Of a stretch of 64,000 nucleotides of DNA, positions 41,440 through 49,137 are shown piece after piece. The notes under the pieces are model-generated. The model saw nothing but the letters and a program-made list of their open reading frames with translations. It ran no database searches and had not been told where the DNA came from. The stretch covers positions 310,001 to 374,000 of the forward strand of contig MEFY01000002.1 in NCBI GenBank assembly GCA_001725325.1, read 5' to 3'. A program made the translations under genes and the position numbers. The DNA comes from Leifsonia sp. SCN 70-46 (GTDB lineage Bacteria > Actinomycetota > Actinomycetes > Actinomycetales > Microbacteriaceae). Positions within the stretch are counted from its first letter, which is position 1. The number at the start of each line of letters is the position of its first letter.

Positions 41440-41673
41440 GTGAAACCGTGGATCGCCTACTCCCTCGTGCGCGTGGGCGTCTTCGCCGCCGTGTTCGCCG
41501 CGCTCATGCTCTTCAACGTCACGTGGTGGCTGTCCGCGGTCATCGCCGCGGTCGTGGGCCTGTGCGTCGCCTACATCTTCTTCGGCAAGCTGCGCGACGC
41601 CGTGGCGCTCGACATCGCCGAGCGCCGGGCCAAGCCCGCGGGCGACGCCGACAGCGCGGCCGAGGACGCGTAG
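41440..41673 (+). CDS. DUF4229-type small membrane protein
   Basis: The 77-residue protein has two membrane segments (about 4-24 and 28-48), a short basic stretch FFGKLRDAVALDIAERRAKP and an acidic end, which matches the small DUF4229 family of actinobacteria. Its function is unknown. The GTG at 41440 lies exactly six bases after a -10 TACACT. It is convergent with menA, with 3 bases between the stops. Confidence 0.82.
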   Translation: MKPWIAYSLVRVGVFAAVFAALMLFNVTWWLSAVIAAVVGLCVAYIFFGKLRDAVALDIAERRAKPAGDADSAAEDA

Positions 41674-41676
41674 CCG

Positions 41677-42684
41677 CTAGAAGGCGATCGCCCAGCCGAG
41701 GCCGAGGCCGTAGAGCAGGGCGGTGAGCGTCGTGAGGCGCAGCGCCACGACGAGCTCGGGCGCCGTCTTCGCGCTCAGCGTGATGCCCACGGCGGGGATC
41801 GCCGCGAGCAGCGCGAAGAACACGAGGTAGGCGTTCAGGAAGATGAGCGTGAAGAACACGAGGATGCCGAAGGGTGCGAGCAGCAGCACCGCGTAGACGA
41901 TGCGCGAGGGCAGGTCGCCCAGCAGCACCGCGAGCGTGCGCTTGCCCGCGAGCTTGTCCTGCTCGCGGTCGCGGATGTTGTTGACCATGAGCACGGCACA
42001 CGCGATGAGGCCGATCGCGACGCCCGCGATCCAGGCCTCGGGCGTGATGTCGCCGAGGAGGGCGAACTCGGTGCCGACCGTCGCGACGAGGCCGAAGAAC
42101 ACGAAGACGAAGACCTCGCCGAGGCCGTAGTAGCCGTAGGGGCGCTTGCCGCCCGTGTAGAAGTAGGCGGCGACGATCGCGACGGCGCCCACGGCGATGA
42201 GCCACCACTGCTGCGTGCGGAACACGATGACGAGGCCCGCTGCCGCGGCGAGCGCGAAGAACACGAACGCCACGACGATGACCGTGCGCGGCCTCACCGC
42301 GCCCGAGGCCGTGAGGCGCGCGGGGCCGACGCGGTGGCGGTCGGTGCCGCGCACGCCGTCGGAGTAGTCGTTGGCGAAGTTCACGCCGATCTGCAGGAAG
42401 AGCGCGACGGCGAGGCACAGCAGTGCGCGCAGCCAGTGCCACCAGACATCGCCCTCGGGGTGGGCGGAGTTGACGTACGCGGTCGCGGCGCCGAGCGCGA
42501 CGGGCGCGATGGCGAGCGGGAGGGTCTGGGGGCGCGCGGCACCGATCCAGGTGCCGAGCGTGGCCCGGGGGATGGGCGCGGCCCCCGGCGGCCGCCCGCC
42601 GGGCCTGCCCGACTTCTTCCCCTGCCCCTTGCGGGGTGCGGGAACCTTCTTGGGGTCGATGCGCTGCTGCCTCGGAGTTGCCAC
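41677..42684 (-). CDS. menA: 1,4-dihydroxy-2-naphthoate polyprenyltransferase
   Basis: The 335-residue membrane protein of the UbiA superfamily has two aspartate motifs, NFANDYSDGVRGTDR (about 103-117) and NNIRDREQDKLAGKRTL (about 236-252), and about eight membrane segments. It attaches the polyprenyl chain to dihydroxynaphthoate. An N-terminal extension of about 45 basic, Pro/Gly-rich residues (KKVPAPRKGQGKKSGRPGGR) is longer than usual. The GTG at 42684 has TAGACT six bases upstream, and the TAG of that box is the menE stop. Confidence 0.92.
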   Translation of the reverse strand: MATPRQQRIDPKKVPAPRKGQGKKSGRPGGRPPGAAPIPRATLGTWIGAARPQTLPLAIAPVALGAATAYVNSAHPEGDVWWHWLRALLCLAVALFLQIGVNFANDYSDGVRGTDRHRVGPARLTASGAVRPRTVIVVAFVFFALAAAAGLVIVFRTQQWWLIAVGAVAIVAAYFYTGGKRPYGYYGLGEVFVFVFFGLVATVGTEFALLGDITPEAWIAGVAIGLIACAVLMVNNIRDREQDKLAGKRTLAVLLGDLPSRIVYAVLLLAPFGILVFFTLIFLNAYLVFFALLAAIPAVGITLSAKTAPELVVALRLTTLTALLYGLGLGWAIAF

Positions 42685-42696
42685 GGCGAGAGTCTA
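42685..42696 (-). promoter_or_regulatory. Leaderless -10 of menA overlapping the menE stop
   Basis: On the minus strand TAGACT (42696-42691) starts with the TAG stop codon of menE (42696-42694) and lies six bases before the menA GTG at 42684. Confidence 0.62.
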
Positions 42697-43782
42697 GCGG
42701 CGCGCGATCTCCGCGATGCCGAGCCTGTCCGGCTTGCCAGAGGCGAGGGTCGGGATGCCCGCCAGCACGATCACGCGCGAGGGCGCCGCCGCCCGGCCCA
42801 GGGTGCTGCCCACCGCGTCCCGCACGTCGTCGAGCGCCACGGGGACCTCGGTGACGACGACGGGGGTCTCGCCCCACTCCGGGTGCGGGGCGGCGACGAC
42901 GACGGCGGTGGCGAGCCCGGGCATCCCCCGCACCGCGGCCTCCACCTCGGCGAGCGAGACCTTCACGCCCCCGGAGACGATGACGTCGTCGATCCGGCCC
43001 GTGACGCTCAGCACGCCGTCGACGATGCTGCCGGTGTCGTCGGTGCGGTACCAGCGCCTGCCGTCGTGCTCGACGAAGGCGGCCGCCGTGCGCACGGGGT
43101 CGTCGAGGTAGCCGACGGCGAGCACGCTGCCGGAGAGCTCGATGCGGCCCTCGACGATGCGCACCTCGGTGTTGCCGAGGGGCACGCCGTCCCACACGCA
43201 GCCGCCCGACGTCTCGCTCGAGCCGTACGTGCGCGTGACGTTGAGGCCGAGCTCGAGCGCGCGCGCCGCGAGCGAGGTGGGCATGGCCTGCCCGCCGATG
43301 AGGATGCGCTCGAGCCGGCGGAGCGGCTCGATGTCGTCGAGGTCCACGAGGCGAGCGAGCTGGGCCGGCACGAGGGACGTGTACCGGGCGGACCCGAGCT
43401 CGGCGACGAACCGCGCGGCGTCGAAGCCGTGCTCGTCGACGACCACGTCGGACTCGGAGGCGAGGGCCCGCACGACGACGTTGATGCCCGCGATGTAGTG
43501 CAGCGGCAGCGCGAGCGCCCAGTCGCCGGGGCCGCCGAGCGCCGACTCCGCCGCCGCCGCGCTCGCGAGCAGGGCGTCGGCACCCAGGGCGACCCGCTTG
43601 GGGTGAGAGGTCGAGCCGCTCGTCTGCACGACGACCGCGACGCGCTGCTCGACCTCGGCCGGGACATCCTCGGGCACGCCGTCGTAGGGGAAGACCGCGG
43701 GCCCGTCGTTGGTGAGGGCCTCGCGCAGGGCGTGCGTGACGGCGACCGTGTCGTTCGAGTCGACGACGCGCAGGCGGCGCAT
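42694..43782 (-). CDS. menE: o-Succinylbenzoate-CoA ligase
   Basis: The 362-residue acyl-adenylate-forming enzyme has the P-loop QTSGSTSHPKRVAL (about 53-66), YGSSETSGGCVWDG (about 188-201), the TGRIDDVIVSGGVKVSL hinge (about 262-278) and the C-terminal Lys in LASGKPDRL (about 349-357). It is shorter than many ligases, as is typical for actinobacterial MenE. It activates o-succinylbenzoate with ATP and CoA. Its ATG at 43782 overlaps the menB stop by one base. Confidence 0.91.
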   Translation of the reverse strand: MRRLRVVDSNDTVAVTHALREALTNDGPAVFPYDGVPEDVPAEVEQRVAVVVQTSGSTSHPKRVALGADALLASAAAAESALGGPGDWALALPLHYIAGINVVVRALASESDVVVDEHGFDAARFVAELGSARYTSLVPAQLARLVDLDDIEPLRRLERILIGGQAMPTSLAARALELGLNVTRTYGSSETSGGCVWDGVPLGNTEVRIVEGRIELSGSVLAVGYLDDPVRTAAAFVEHDGRRWYRTDDTGSIVDGVLSVTGRIDDVIVSGGVKVSLAEVEAAVRGMPGLATAVVVAAPHPEWGETPVVVTEVPVALDDVRDAVGSTLGRAAAPSRVIVLAGIPTLASGKPDRLGIAEIARR

Positions 43783-44672
43783 CAGTACTGCCAGGGGTAC
43801 GGTCCCCAGTCGGGGTCGCGCTTCTCGAGGAAGGCGTCGCGGCCCTCGACCGCCTCGTCGGTGCCGTACGCGAGGCGCGTGGCCTCGCCCGCGAAGACCT
43901 GCTGGCCCACGAGCCCGTCGTCGACGGCGTTGAAGGCGAACTTGAGCATGCGGATGGCGGTGGGCGACTTGGTGAGGATCTCCTGGGCCCACTCGTAGGC
44001 GACCCTCTCGAGCTCGGCGTGCGGCACGGCGGCGTTGACGGCGCCCGTCTCGAGGGCGCGCTCTGCGCTGTACTCGCGCGCGAGGAAGAACACCTCGCGG
44101 GCGAACTTCTGGCCCACCTGGCGGGCGAAGTAGGCGCTGCCGTAGCCCGCGTCGAACGAGCCGACGTCGGCGTCGGTCTGCTTGAACCTGCCGTGCTCCC
44201 GGGACGCGATCGAGAGGTCGCACACGACGTGCAGTGAGTGCCCGCCGCCGGCCGCCCAGCCGGGGATGACCGCGATGACGACCTTGGGCATGAACCGGAT
44301 CAGCCGCTGCACCTCGAGGATGTGCAGCCGTCCGACCCCGACCGAGCCGTCGGCGTACTCGTACCCCGCGCGCCCCCGGATCCGCTGGTCGCCGCCCGAG
44401 CAGAACGCCCAGCCGCCGTCCTTGGGGCTGGGGCCGTTGCCCGTGAGCAGCACGACCCCGACGCGCGGGTTCTGGCGCGCGTCGTCGAGCGCGCGGTACA
44501 GCTCGTCTACCGTGTGCGGCCGGAACGCGTTGCGCACCTCCGGCCTGTCGAACGCGATGCGCGCGACGCGCCCCTCGACGTCGAGGTGGTACGTGATGTC
44601 CGTGAGGTCGGTGAAACCCTCCACCTCGCGCCACAGCGTCGGATCGAACAGCTCGGAGACGTCGGAGGCCAT
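43782..44672 (-). CDS. menB: 1,4-Dihydroxy-2-naphthoyl-CoA synthase
   Basis: The 296-residue crotonase-fold enzyme has the oxyanion-hole stretches WAFCSGGDQRIRG (about 88-100) and IPGWAAGGGHSLHVVCDL (about 135-152), TDADVGSFDAGYGS with the active-site Asp (about 165-178), and a C terminus ending DPDWGPYPWQY that is characteristic of MenB. It closes the second ring of the naphthoquinone. It is leaderless (TAGGCT six bases before the ATG), and that box includes the stop codon of the gene at 44682-45107. Confidence 0.93.
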   Translation of the reverse strand: MASDVSELFDPTLWREVEGFTDLTDITYHLDVEGRVARIAFDRPEVRNAFRPHTVDELYRALDDARQNPRVGVVLLTGNGPSPKDGGWAFCSGGDQRIRGRAGYEYADGSVGVGRLHILEVQRLIRFMPKVVIAVIPGWAAGGGHSLHVVCDLSIASREHGRFKQTDADVGSFDAGYGSAYFARQVGQKFAREVFFLAREYSAERALETGAVNAAVPHAELERVAYEWAQEILTKSPTAIRMLKFAFNAVDDGLVGQQVFAGEATRLAYGTDEAVEGRDAFLEKRDPDWGPYPWQY

Positions 44673-44684
44673 GCGGCAAGCCTA
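44673..44684 (-). promoter_or_regulatory. Leaderless -10 of menB overlapping an upstream stop
   Basis: On the minus strand TAGGCT (44684-44679) begins with the TAG stop of the 44682-45107 gene and lies six bases before the menB ATG. Confidence 0.62.
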
Positions 44685-45107
44685 GCCAGACGCTCCCGAG
44701 AGCGACCGCAGCACGAGCAGCAGCAGGTACGGGTTGGCGACGAGCCCCAGCGCGGCCGCGGCGACGGCCCATCCCCGGAACCTGCCCACGATCGCCGCCG
44801 CGATGCCCGTGAGCACGGCGAGCGCCGAGAGGCCGATGGCGACGTAGCCGAGGATCGTGCCGAGCTCGAACCGCCCGTCGGTCGCGACGACGAGCGCCGC
44901 GACGTGCACGCCGACGGTGCCGAGCGCGAGGATGCCCGCGGCCACCGCGACCCACGGGGTGCGTCGCCGGGGCGCGACCTCCGGCTCGGGCTCGACGACG
45001 ACCTCGGGCTCGACGGCCTCCGGCTCCTCGATCGCGGTCACGAAGATCGGGACGACCTTGAGCGGGACGCGCTCCACCTCGGCGTTGGCGTCGTCCGGAC
45101 TGGTCAC
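44682..45107 (-). CDS. Hypothetical membrane protein with acidic N-terminal tail
   Basis: The 141-residue protein is not recognised. It has a cytoplasmic or disordered N-terminal part rich in Glu, Val and Pro (EEPEAVEPEVVVEPEPEVAP, about 26-45), a basic RRRTP patch and three to four membrane segments (about 52-138), as in DUF4190-like proteins. The GTG start at 45107 has TAGGGT six bases upstream. It lies between menB and menC but there is no evidence that it takes part in quinone synthesis. Confidence 0.75.
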   Translation of the reverse strand: MTSPDDANAEVERVPLKVVPIFVTAIEEPEAVEPEVVVEPEPEVAPRRRTPWVAVAAGILALGTVGVHVAALVVATDGRFELGTILGYVAIGLSALAVLTGIAAAIVGRFRGWAVAAAALGLVANPYLLLLVLRSLSGASG

Positions 45108-45135
45108 CGAATCACCCTAACGCCACACTGGGACC
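45108..45135. promoter_or_regulatory. Divergent leaderless promoters of menC and a membrane protein gene
   Basis: On the minus strand TAGGGT (45119-45114) is six bases before the GTG at 45107. On the plus strand CACACT (45124-45129) is six bases before the menC ATG at 45136, a weaker box than the others. Confidence 0.5.
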
Positions 45136-46116
45136 ATGCTCCCTCCCCTCGACGACCTGCTCGCGACGGCCCGGGTGGTCGCCCTGCCCCTCGCGTCGCG
45201 GTTCCGCCGGGTCGACGTGCGCGAGGCGCTCCTGCTCGAGGGCCCGAACGGGTGGACCGAGTTCTCGCCGTTCACGGAGTACGGGGACGCGGAGAGCGCC
45301 GCCTGGCTCGCGGCCGCCGTGGACTTCGGGTGGGGCATCCTGCCCCCGCTCGTGCGGGACTCGGTGCGCGTGAACGCGACGCTCCCCTCGGTCGCGCCCG
45401 ACGCCGTGCCCGGGGTGCTCGACCGGTTCCCCGGCTGCCGCACGGTCAAGGTCAAGGTCGCGGAGCCCGGCCAGGTGCTCGCGGACGATGTCGCGCGCGT
45501 CGCCGCGGCGCGCGCCTACCTCGGCCCGGAGGGGCGCGTGCGCGTGGACGCGAACGGCGGCTGGAACGTCGATGAGGCGGAGCGCGCCGTGCACGCCCTC
45601 GCGCCGTTCGACCTCGAGTACGTCGAGCAGCCGTGCGCCACGGTCGACGAGCTCGCGGAGCTGCGCGAGCGCATCGCCTACCTCGACATCCCCATCGCGG
45701 CGGACGAGAGCGTGCGCAAGGCCGACGACCCCCTCGCCGTCGCGCGCGCGGGCGCCGCCGACCTGCTCGTGATCAAGGCGCAGCCCCTCGGCGGCATCGC
45801 GGCGGCGCTGCGCATCGTGACGGAGGCGGGGCTGCCCGTCGTCGTGTCGAGCGCGCTCGACACGTCCGTGGGCATCTCGATGGGCCTGCACCTCGCGGCG
45901 GCGATCCCGCGCCTCGAGTTCGACTGCGGGCTCGCGACGGCGTCGCTCCTCGCCGCCGACGTCACGGGCGAGCCGCTCCTGCCCGTCGACGGAATGCTGC
46001 CCGTGCGCCGCGTCGACGCCGACCTCGTGGGTCTGCACGCCGCCGACGGCGAGCGCGAGCGCTGGTGGCTCGACCGGCTCGAGCGCTGCTACGCCCTGCT
46101 GGAGAGGATGCCCTGA
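45136..46116 (+). CDS. menC: o-Succinylbenzoate synthase
   Basis: The 326-residue enolase-superfamily enzyme has the KxK motif (TVKVKVAEPG, about 105-114), metal ligands Asp in VRVDANGGWNV (about 134-144), Glu in EYVEQP and Asp in AADESVRKAD (about 191-200), and the second Lys in LVIKAQPLGG (about 212-221). It dehydrates SHCHC to o-succinylbenzoate. Its 3' end overlaps the convergent PfkB kinase gene by 28 bases, the boundary between the menaquinone island and the second sugar locus. Confidence 0.92.
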   Translation: MLPPLDDLLATARVVALPLASRFRRVDVREALLLEGPNGWTEFSPFTEYGDAESAAWLAAAVDFGWGILPPLVRDSVRVNATLPSVAPDAVPGVLDRFPGCRTVKVKVAEPGQVLADDVARVAAARAYLGPEGRVRVDANGGWNVDEAERAVHALAPFDLEYVEQPCATVDELAELRERIAYLDIPIAADESVRKADDPLAVARAGAADLLVIKAQPLGGIAAALRIVTEAGLPVVVSSALDTSVGISMGLHLAAAIPRLEFDCGLATASLLAADVTGEPLLPVDGMLPVRRVDADLVGLHAADGERERWWLDRLERCYALLERMP

Positions 46117-46928
46117 CCGGGCACGAGCGCATTGCGCACCGCCGCGTCCGAGGCCACGGCGAGCGCCTCGCCGAGCGGGCCGTCCACGGCCGTGAGCAGC
46201 GCGCCGAGGAACGCGTCGCCGCTGCCTGCGGGGAACGCCCCGCGCCGAGCGGGCGGCGGGATGACCGCGCTCACCCCGCCCACGAGCGCAGCCCCTCCGG
46301 CCGTGCCGTCGGTCACGACCGCGTCGACGCCGTGGCGCTCGCGCAGCAGGGCGCACGCCTCCGCCGCGGTCACGTCGGCCCCCAGGAGCTCGGAGGCCTC
46401 GTGCCGGTTGACCTTCACGAGGTCGGCCGAGCCGATGAGCGACGCGAGCCCGGCCCCCGAGCTGTCGAGGGCGACGCGGGCCCCCGCAGCGCGCAGGTCG
46501 GCGAGCACCCCCGCGAGGTCGCCCACGCCCGGCGGCATCGAGCCCGAGACGGCGACCCAGTCGGGCCGCTCGGCGCGCGCAGCCGCGGCGAACGCGTCCC
46601 ACTCGGCGGCGGTGAACGGCGTCGCCGGCTCGTAGAGGTCGGTGCTCGTCGTCGCGCCGTCCGAGATGGCGAAGCACGTGCGGGTGTCGGCGGCGAGCGG
46701 GATGCGCGTGAGCGCCACCTGCGCCTCGATCCAGTCGCCGGGGTAGCCGCCCAGGGCCGCGATGATGCGCACGTCCGCGCCGAGCTGCCGCGCGACCCGG
46801 GCCGCGTTGAGCGTCTTGCCGCCCGCGACGCGCGTGATCGCGCGCGGGCGCGTGATGCCCCCCACGACGAGCTCGTCGACCTCGTAGGTGACGTCGACGC
46901 TCGGCGAGAGCGCGAGGAACAGGATCAC
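46089..46928 (-). CDS. PfkB-family kinase, 1-phosphofructokinase/LacC-like
   Basis: The 279-residue kinase resembles FruK/LacC: VAGGKTLNAARVARQLGADV (about 34-53), VSGSMPPGV and a C-terminal ATP/anion-hole motif FPAGSGDAFLGALL (about 230-243), whose Asp is the catalytic base. It would phosphorylate a hexose or pentose phosphate or a keto sugar. The GTG start at 46928 overlaps the upstream stop (GTGA). It is the last gene of the FAH-GH4-dehydratase operon. A second PfkB kinase lies at 60317-61279, so the pathway probably has two phosphorylation steps or two branches. Confidence 0.85.
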   Translation of the reverse strand: MILFLALSPSVDVTYEVDELVVGGITRPRAITRVAGGKTLNAARVARQLGADVRIIAALGGYPGDWIEAQVALTRIPLAADTRTCFAISDGATTSTDLYEPATPFTAAEWDAFAAAARAERPDWVAVSGSMPPGVGDLAGVLADLRAAGARVALDSSGAGLASLIGSADLVKVNRHEASELLGADVTAAEACALLRERHGVDAVVTDGTAGGAALVGGVSAVIPPPARRGAFPAGSGDAFLGALLTAVDGPLGEALAVASDAAVRNALVPGQGILSSRA

Positions 46929-47383
46929 GGGCGGCGGTCCCACGGGCGCACGCTGCCGAGGGTGCGCCCGACGCCGTCGTCGAGCACGGCGAGCGCGGCG
47001 GCGGAGACCTCGGTGGGCGTGTGCCAGCGGGCGCCGGCATCCTCGTCGAACCAGCCCAGCTGCAGCACGTCGTCGGGCACGTGCGGGTCGCCCAGGGCCG
47101 GGTCGACCGCGGCGCTCACGCGCACGAGCACCACGCGGCCGTCGACGCGCGAGCGGATGGCCGCGAGCGACTCGTCGGAGACGGCGGGCGCGTAGACGAC
47201 GGCCGAGTCCCACGAGCCGTCGAACAGCCCCGCGTCATGGGCGTCGCCGAGCAGGGGCTGCACGCCGTCGGGCTCGCCGTCGCTCGTGCGCGACACCCCC
47301 GTGACGGCATCGCCGCGCGCCACGAGCGAGGCCGCGGCGGGGCAGAGGATGCCCGTCGCACCCACCACGAGCACCCGGGCCAC
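46925..47383 (-). CDS. Short NAD(P)-binding Rossmann protein
   Basis: The 152-residue protein begins with a Rossmann motif (VARVLVVGATGILCPAAASL, 1-20) and VTGVSRTSDG, like the first half of an NAD-dependent epimerase or short-chain reductase. It lacks the catalytic YxxxK region and the C-terminal domain. It is about half the normal length. Start and stop overlap or abut both neighbours (GTG at 47383, 2 bases after the dehydratase stop), so it is translated in the operon and is not obviously a decayed gene. Its activity is unknown. Confidence 0.72.
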   Translation of the reverse strand: MARVLVVGATGILCPAAASLVARGDAVTGVSRTSDGEPDGVQPLLGDAHDAGLFDGSWDSAVVYAPAVSDESLAAIRSRVDGRVVLVRVSAAVDPALGDPHVPDDVLQLGWFDEDAGARWHTPTEVSAAALAVLDDGVGRTLGSVRPWDRRP

Positions 47384-47385
47384 GG

Positions 47386-49137
47386 TCAGAACGCCTGCGG
47401 TCCGACGGCGGCGCCGCTCTTGCCGGCGAGGAAGTCGAGGTCGAGCCCCTCGTCGGCCTGCGTGACGTGCTCGACGTAGAGGCGGGTCCAGCCGCGATCG
47501 CTGCCGGGCACCACGCGGGGCTGCCACTCGGCGAGCCGCCGCTCGATCTCCGCGTCGTCGACCTCCATGGTGAGCGCGCGGTTCGCGACGTCGACCGAGA
47601 TCATGTCGCCCGTGCGCACGACCGCAAGCGGCCCTCCCGCCGCGGCCTCGGGCACGACGTGCAGGATGACCGTGCCGTACGACGTGCCGCTCATGCGGGC
47701 GTCGGAGATGCGCACCATGTCGACGACCCCCTGCTCGAGGAGCTTCCTCGGTAGGGGGAGGTTACCGACCTCCGGCATGCCGGGGTAGCCCCGGGGGCCG
47801 ACGTTGCGCACGATGAGCACGTCGGACGGTTCGACCTCGAGCGCCGGGTCGTCGGCATCCTTGAGGTACTCGGGCAGCGAGTCCCACACGAGCGCCTTGC
47901 CGCGGTGCTGCATGAGCTCGGGCAGGGCCGCCGACTGCTTGATGACGGCGCCGCGCGGGGCGAGGTTGCCCCGCAGCACGGCGATGCCGTTGCCCGCGGG
48001 CTTGACGGGGTTGTCGAGGGGCCGGATGACCTCGCGGTTCCACGTCTCGGCACCCGCGTAGTTCTCGCCGAGCGACTTGCCCGTGATCGTGATCGCGTCG
48101 CGGTGCAGGAGGTCCCCCAGGGTCTCGACGAACGCGGGGGTGCCGCCGGCGTACTCGAAGTCCTCCATGAGGAACCTGCCGCTCGGCATGAGGTCGGCGA
48201 TCGTGGGGATGTCGCGCACGAGGGTGTCGAAGTCGTCGAGCGTGAGCTCCACCCCCACGCGGCGCGCGAGGGCGAGCAGGTGGATGACCGCGTTGGTCGA
48301 CCCGCCGAGCGCCGCGTTGGCGCGCACGCCGTTCTCGAACGCCTCGCGCGTGAGGATGCGGGACGGCCGCAGGTCCTCCTCGACCATCTCGACGATGCGG
48401 CGGCCGGCGACGTGCGAGAGCGTCGCGCGCCGGGAGTCGTTCGCGGGCAGGCTCGCGGAGCCGGGGATCTGCATGCCCATGACCTCCGAGATGCACGCGA
48501 GTGTCGACGCGGTGCCCATCGTCATGCAGTGGCCCTGGCTGCGCGCCATCCCCTGCTCGGCCTCGGTGACCTCGTCCGCGCCGATCTGGCCCGCGCGATA
48601 GGCCTCGGTGAACTTCCACACCGAGGTGCCCGAGCCGATGTCGCCGCCGCGGTACTTGCCGCTCAACATGGGTCCGCCCGTGATGAGGAGGGTCGGCAGG
48701 TCGACGCTCGCGGCGCCCATGAGGTACGCGGGCGTGGTCTTGTCGCAGCCCGCGAGCAGCACGACCCCGTCGAGCGGGTTCATGCGCAGGGTCTCCTCGA
48801 GGTCCATCGCGATGAGGTTGCGCAGCAGCATGGCCGTGGGCCGCACGAGCGGCTCGCCCGCCGACGTCGTCGGGAACTCGAACGGCACGCCGCCCGCCTG
48901 CCAGATGCCGCGCTTGACGTGCTCGGCGACCTCGCGCAGGTGGATGTTGCAGCTCGTGAGCTCAGACCAGCTGTTCGCGATGCCGATGACGGGGCGCCCG
49001 CGGAAGCTGTCGTCCGGCAGCCCCTCCGAGCGCAGCCACGACCGGTGCATGAAGCCCGTCTTGCCCTCCGCGCCGAACCACTTCTGGCTGCGCAGCCCGT
49101 CGCCCCACTCGTGGGCGTTGCCGTTGCTGATGGTCAT
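47386..49137 (-). CDS. IlvD/Edd-family sugar-acid dehydratase
   Basis: The 583-residue protein has the family's iron-sulfur ligands, Cys in ELTSCNIHL (about 65), Cys in LLAGCDKTTPAYLM (about 131) and Cys in STLACISEVMG (about 203), and the C-terminal GTSYGTVILHVVPEAAAGGP (about 491-510). This pattern is closer to pentonate dehydratases (L-arabinonate, D-xylonate) than to biosynthetic IlvD. It would turn an aldonate into a 2-keto-3-deoxy acid. The following-step enzyme could be the FAH-family protein of the same operon. The ATG at 49137 overlaps the GH4 stop (ATGA). Confidence 0.85.
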   Translation of the reverse strand: MTISNGNAHEWGDGLRSQKWFGAEGKTGFMHRSWLRSEGLPDDSFRGRPVIGIANSWSELTSCNIHLREVAEHVKRGIWQAGGVPFEFPTTSAGEPLVRPTAMLLRNLIAMDLEETLRMNPLDGVVLLAGCDKTTPAYLMGAASVDLPTLLITGGPMLSGKYRGGDIGSGTSVWKFTEAYRAGQIGADEVTEAEQGMARSQGHCMTMGTASTLACISEVMGMQIPGSASLPANDSRRATLSHVAGRRIVEMVEEDLRPSRILTREAFENGVRANAALGGSTNAVIHLLALARRVGVELTLDDFDTLVRDIPTIADLMPSGRFLMEDFEYAGGTPAFVETLGDLLHRDAITITGKSLGENYAGAETWNREVIRPLDNPVKPAGNGIAVLRGNLAPRGAVIKQSAALPELMQHRGKALVWDSLPEYLKDADDPALEVEPSDVLIVRNVGPRGYPGMPEVGNLPLPRKLLEQGVVDMVRISDARMSGTSYGTVILHVVPEAAAGGPLAVVRTGDMISVDVANRALTMEVDDAEIERRLAEWQPRVVPGSDRGWTRLYVEHVTQADEGLDLDFLAGKSGAAVGPQAF

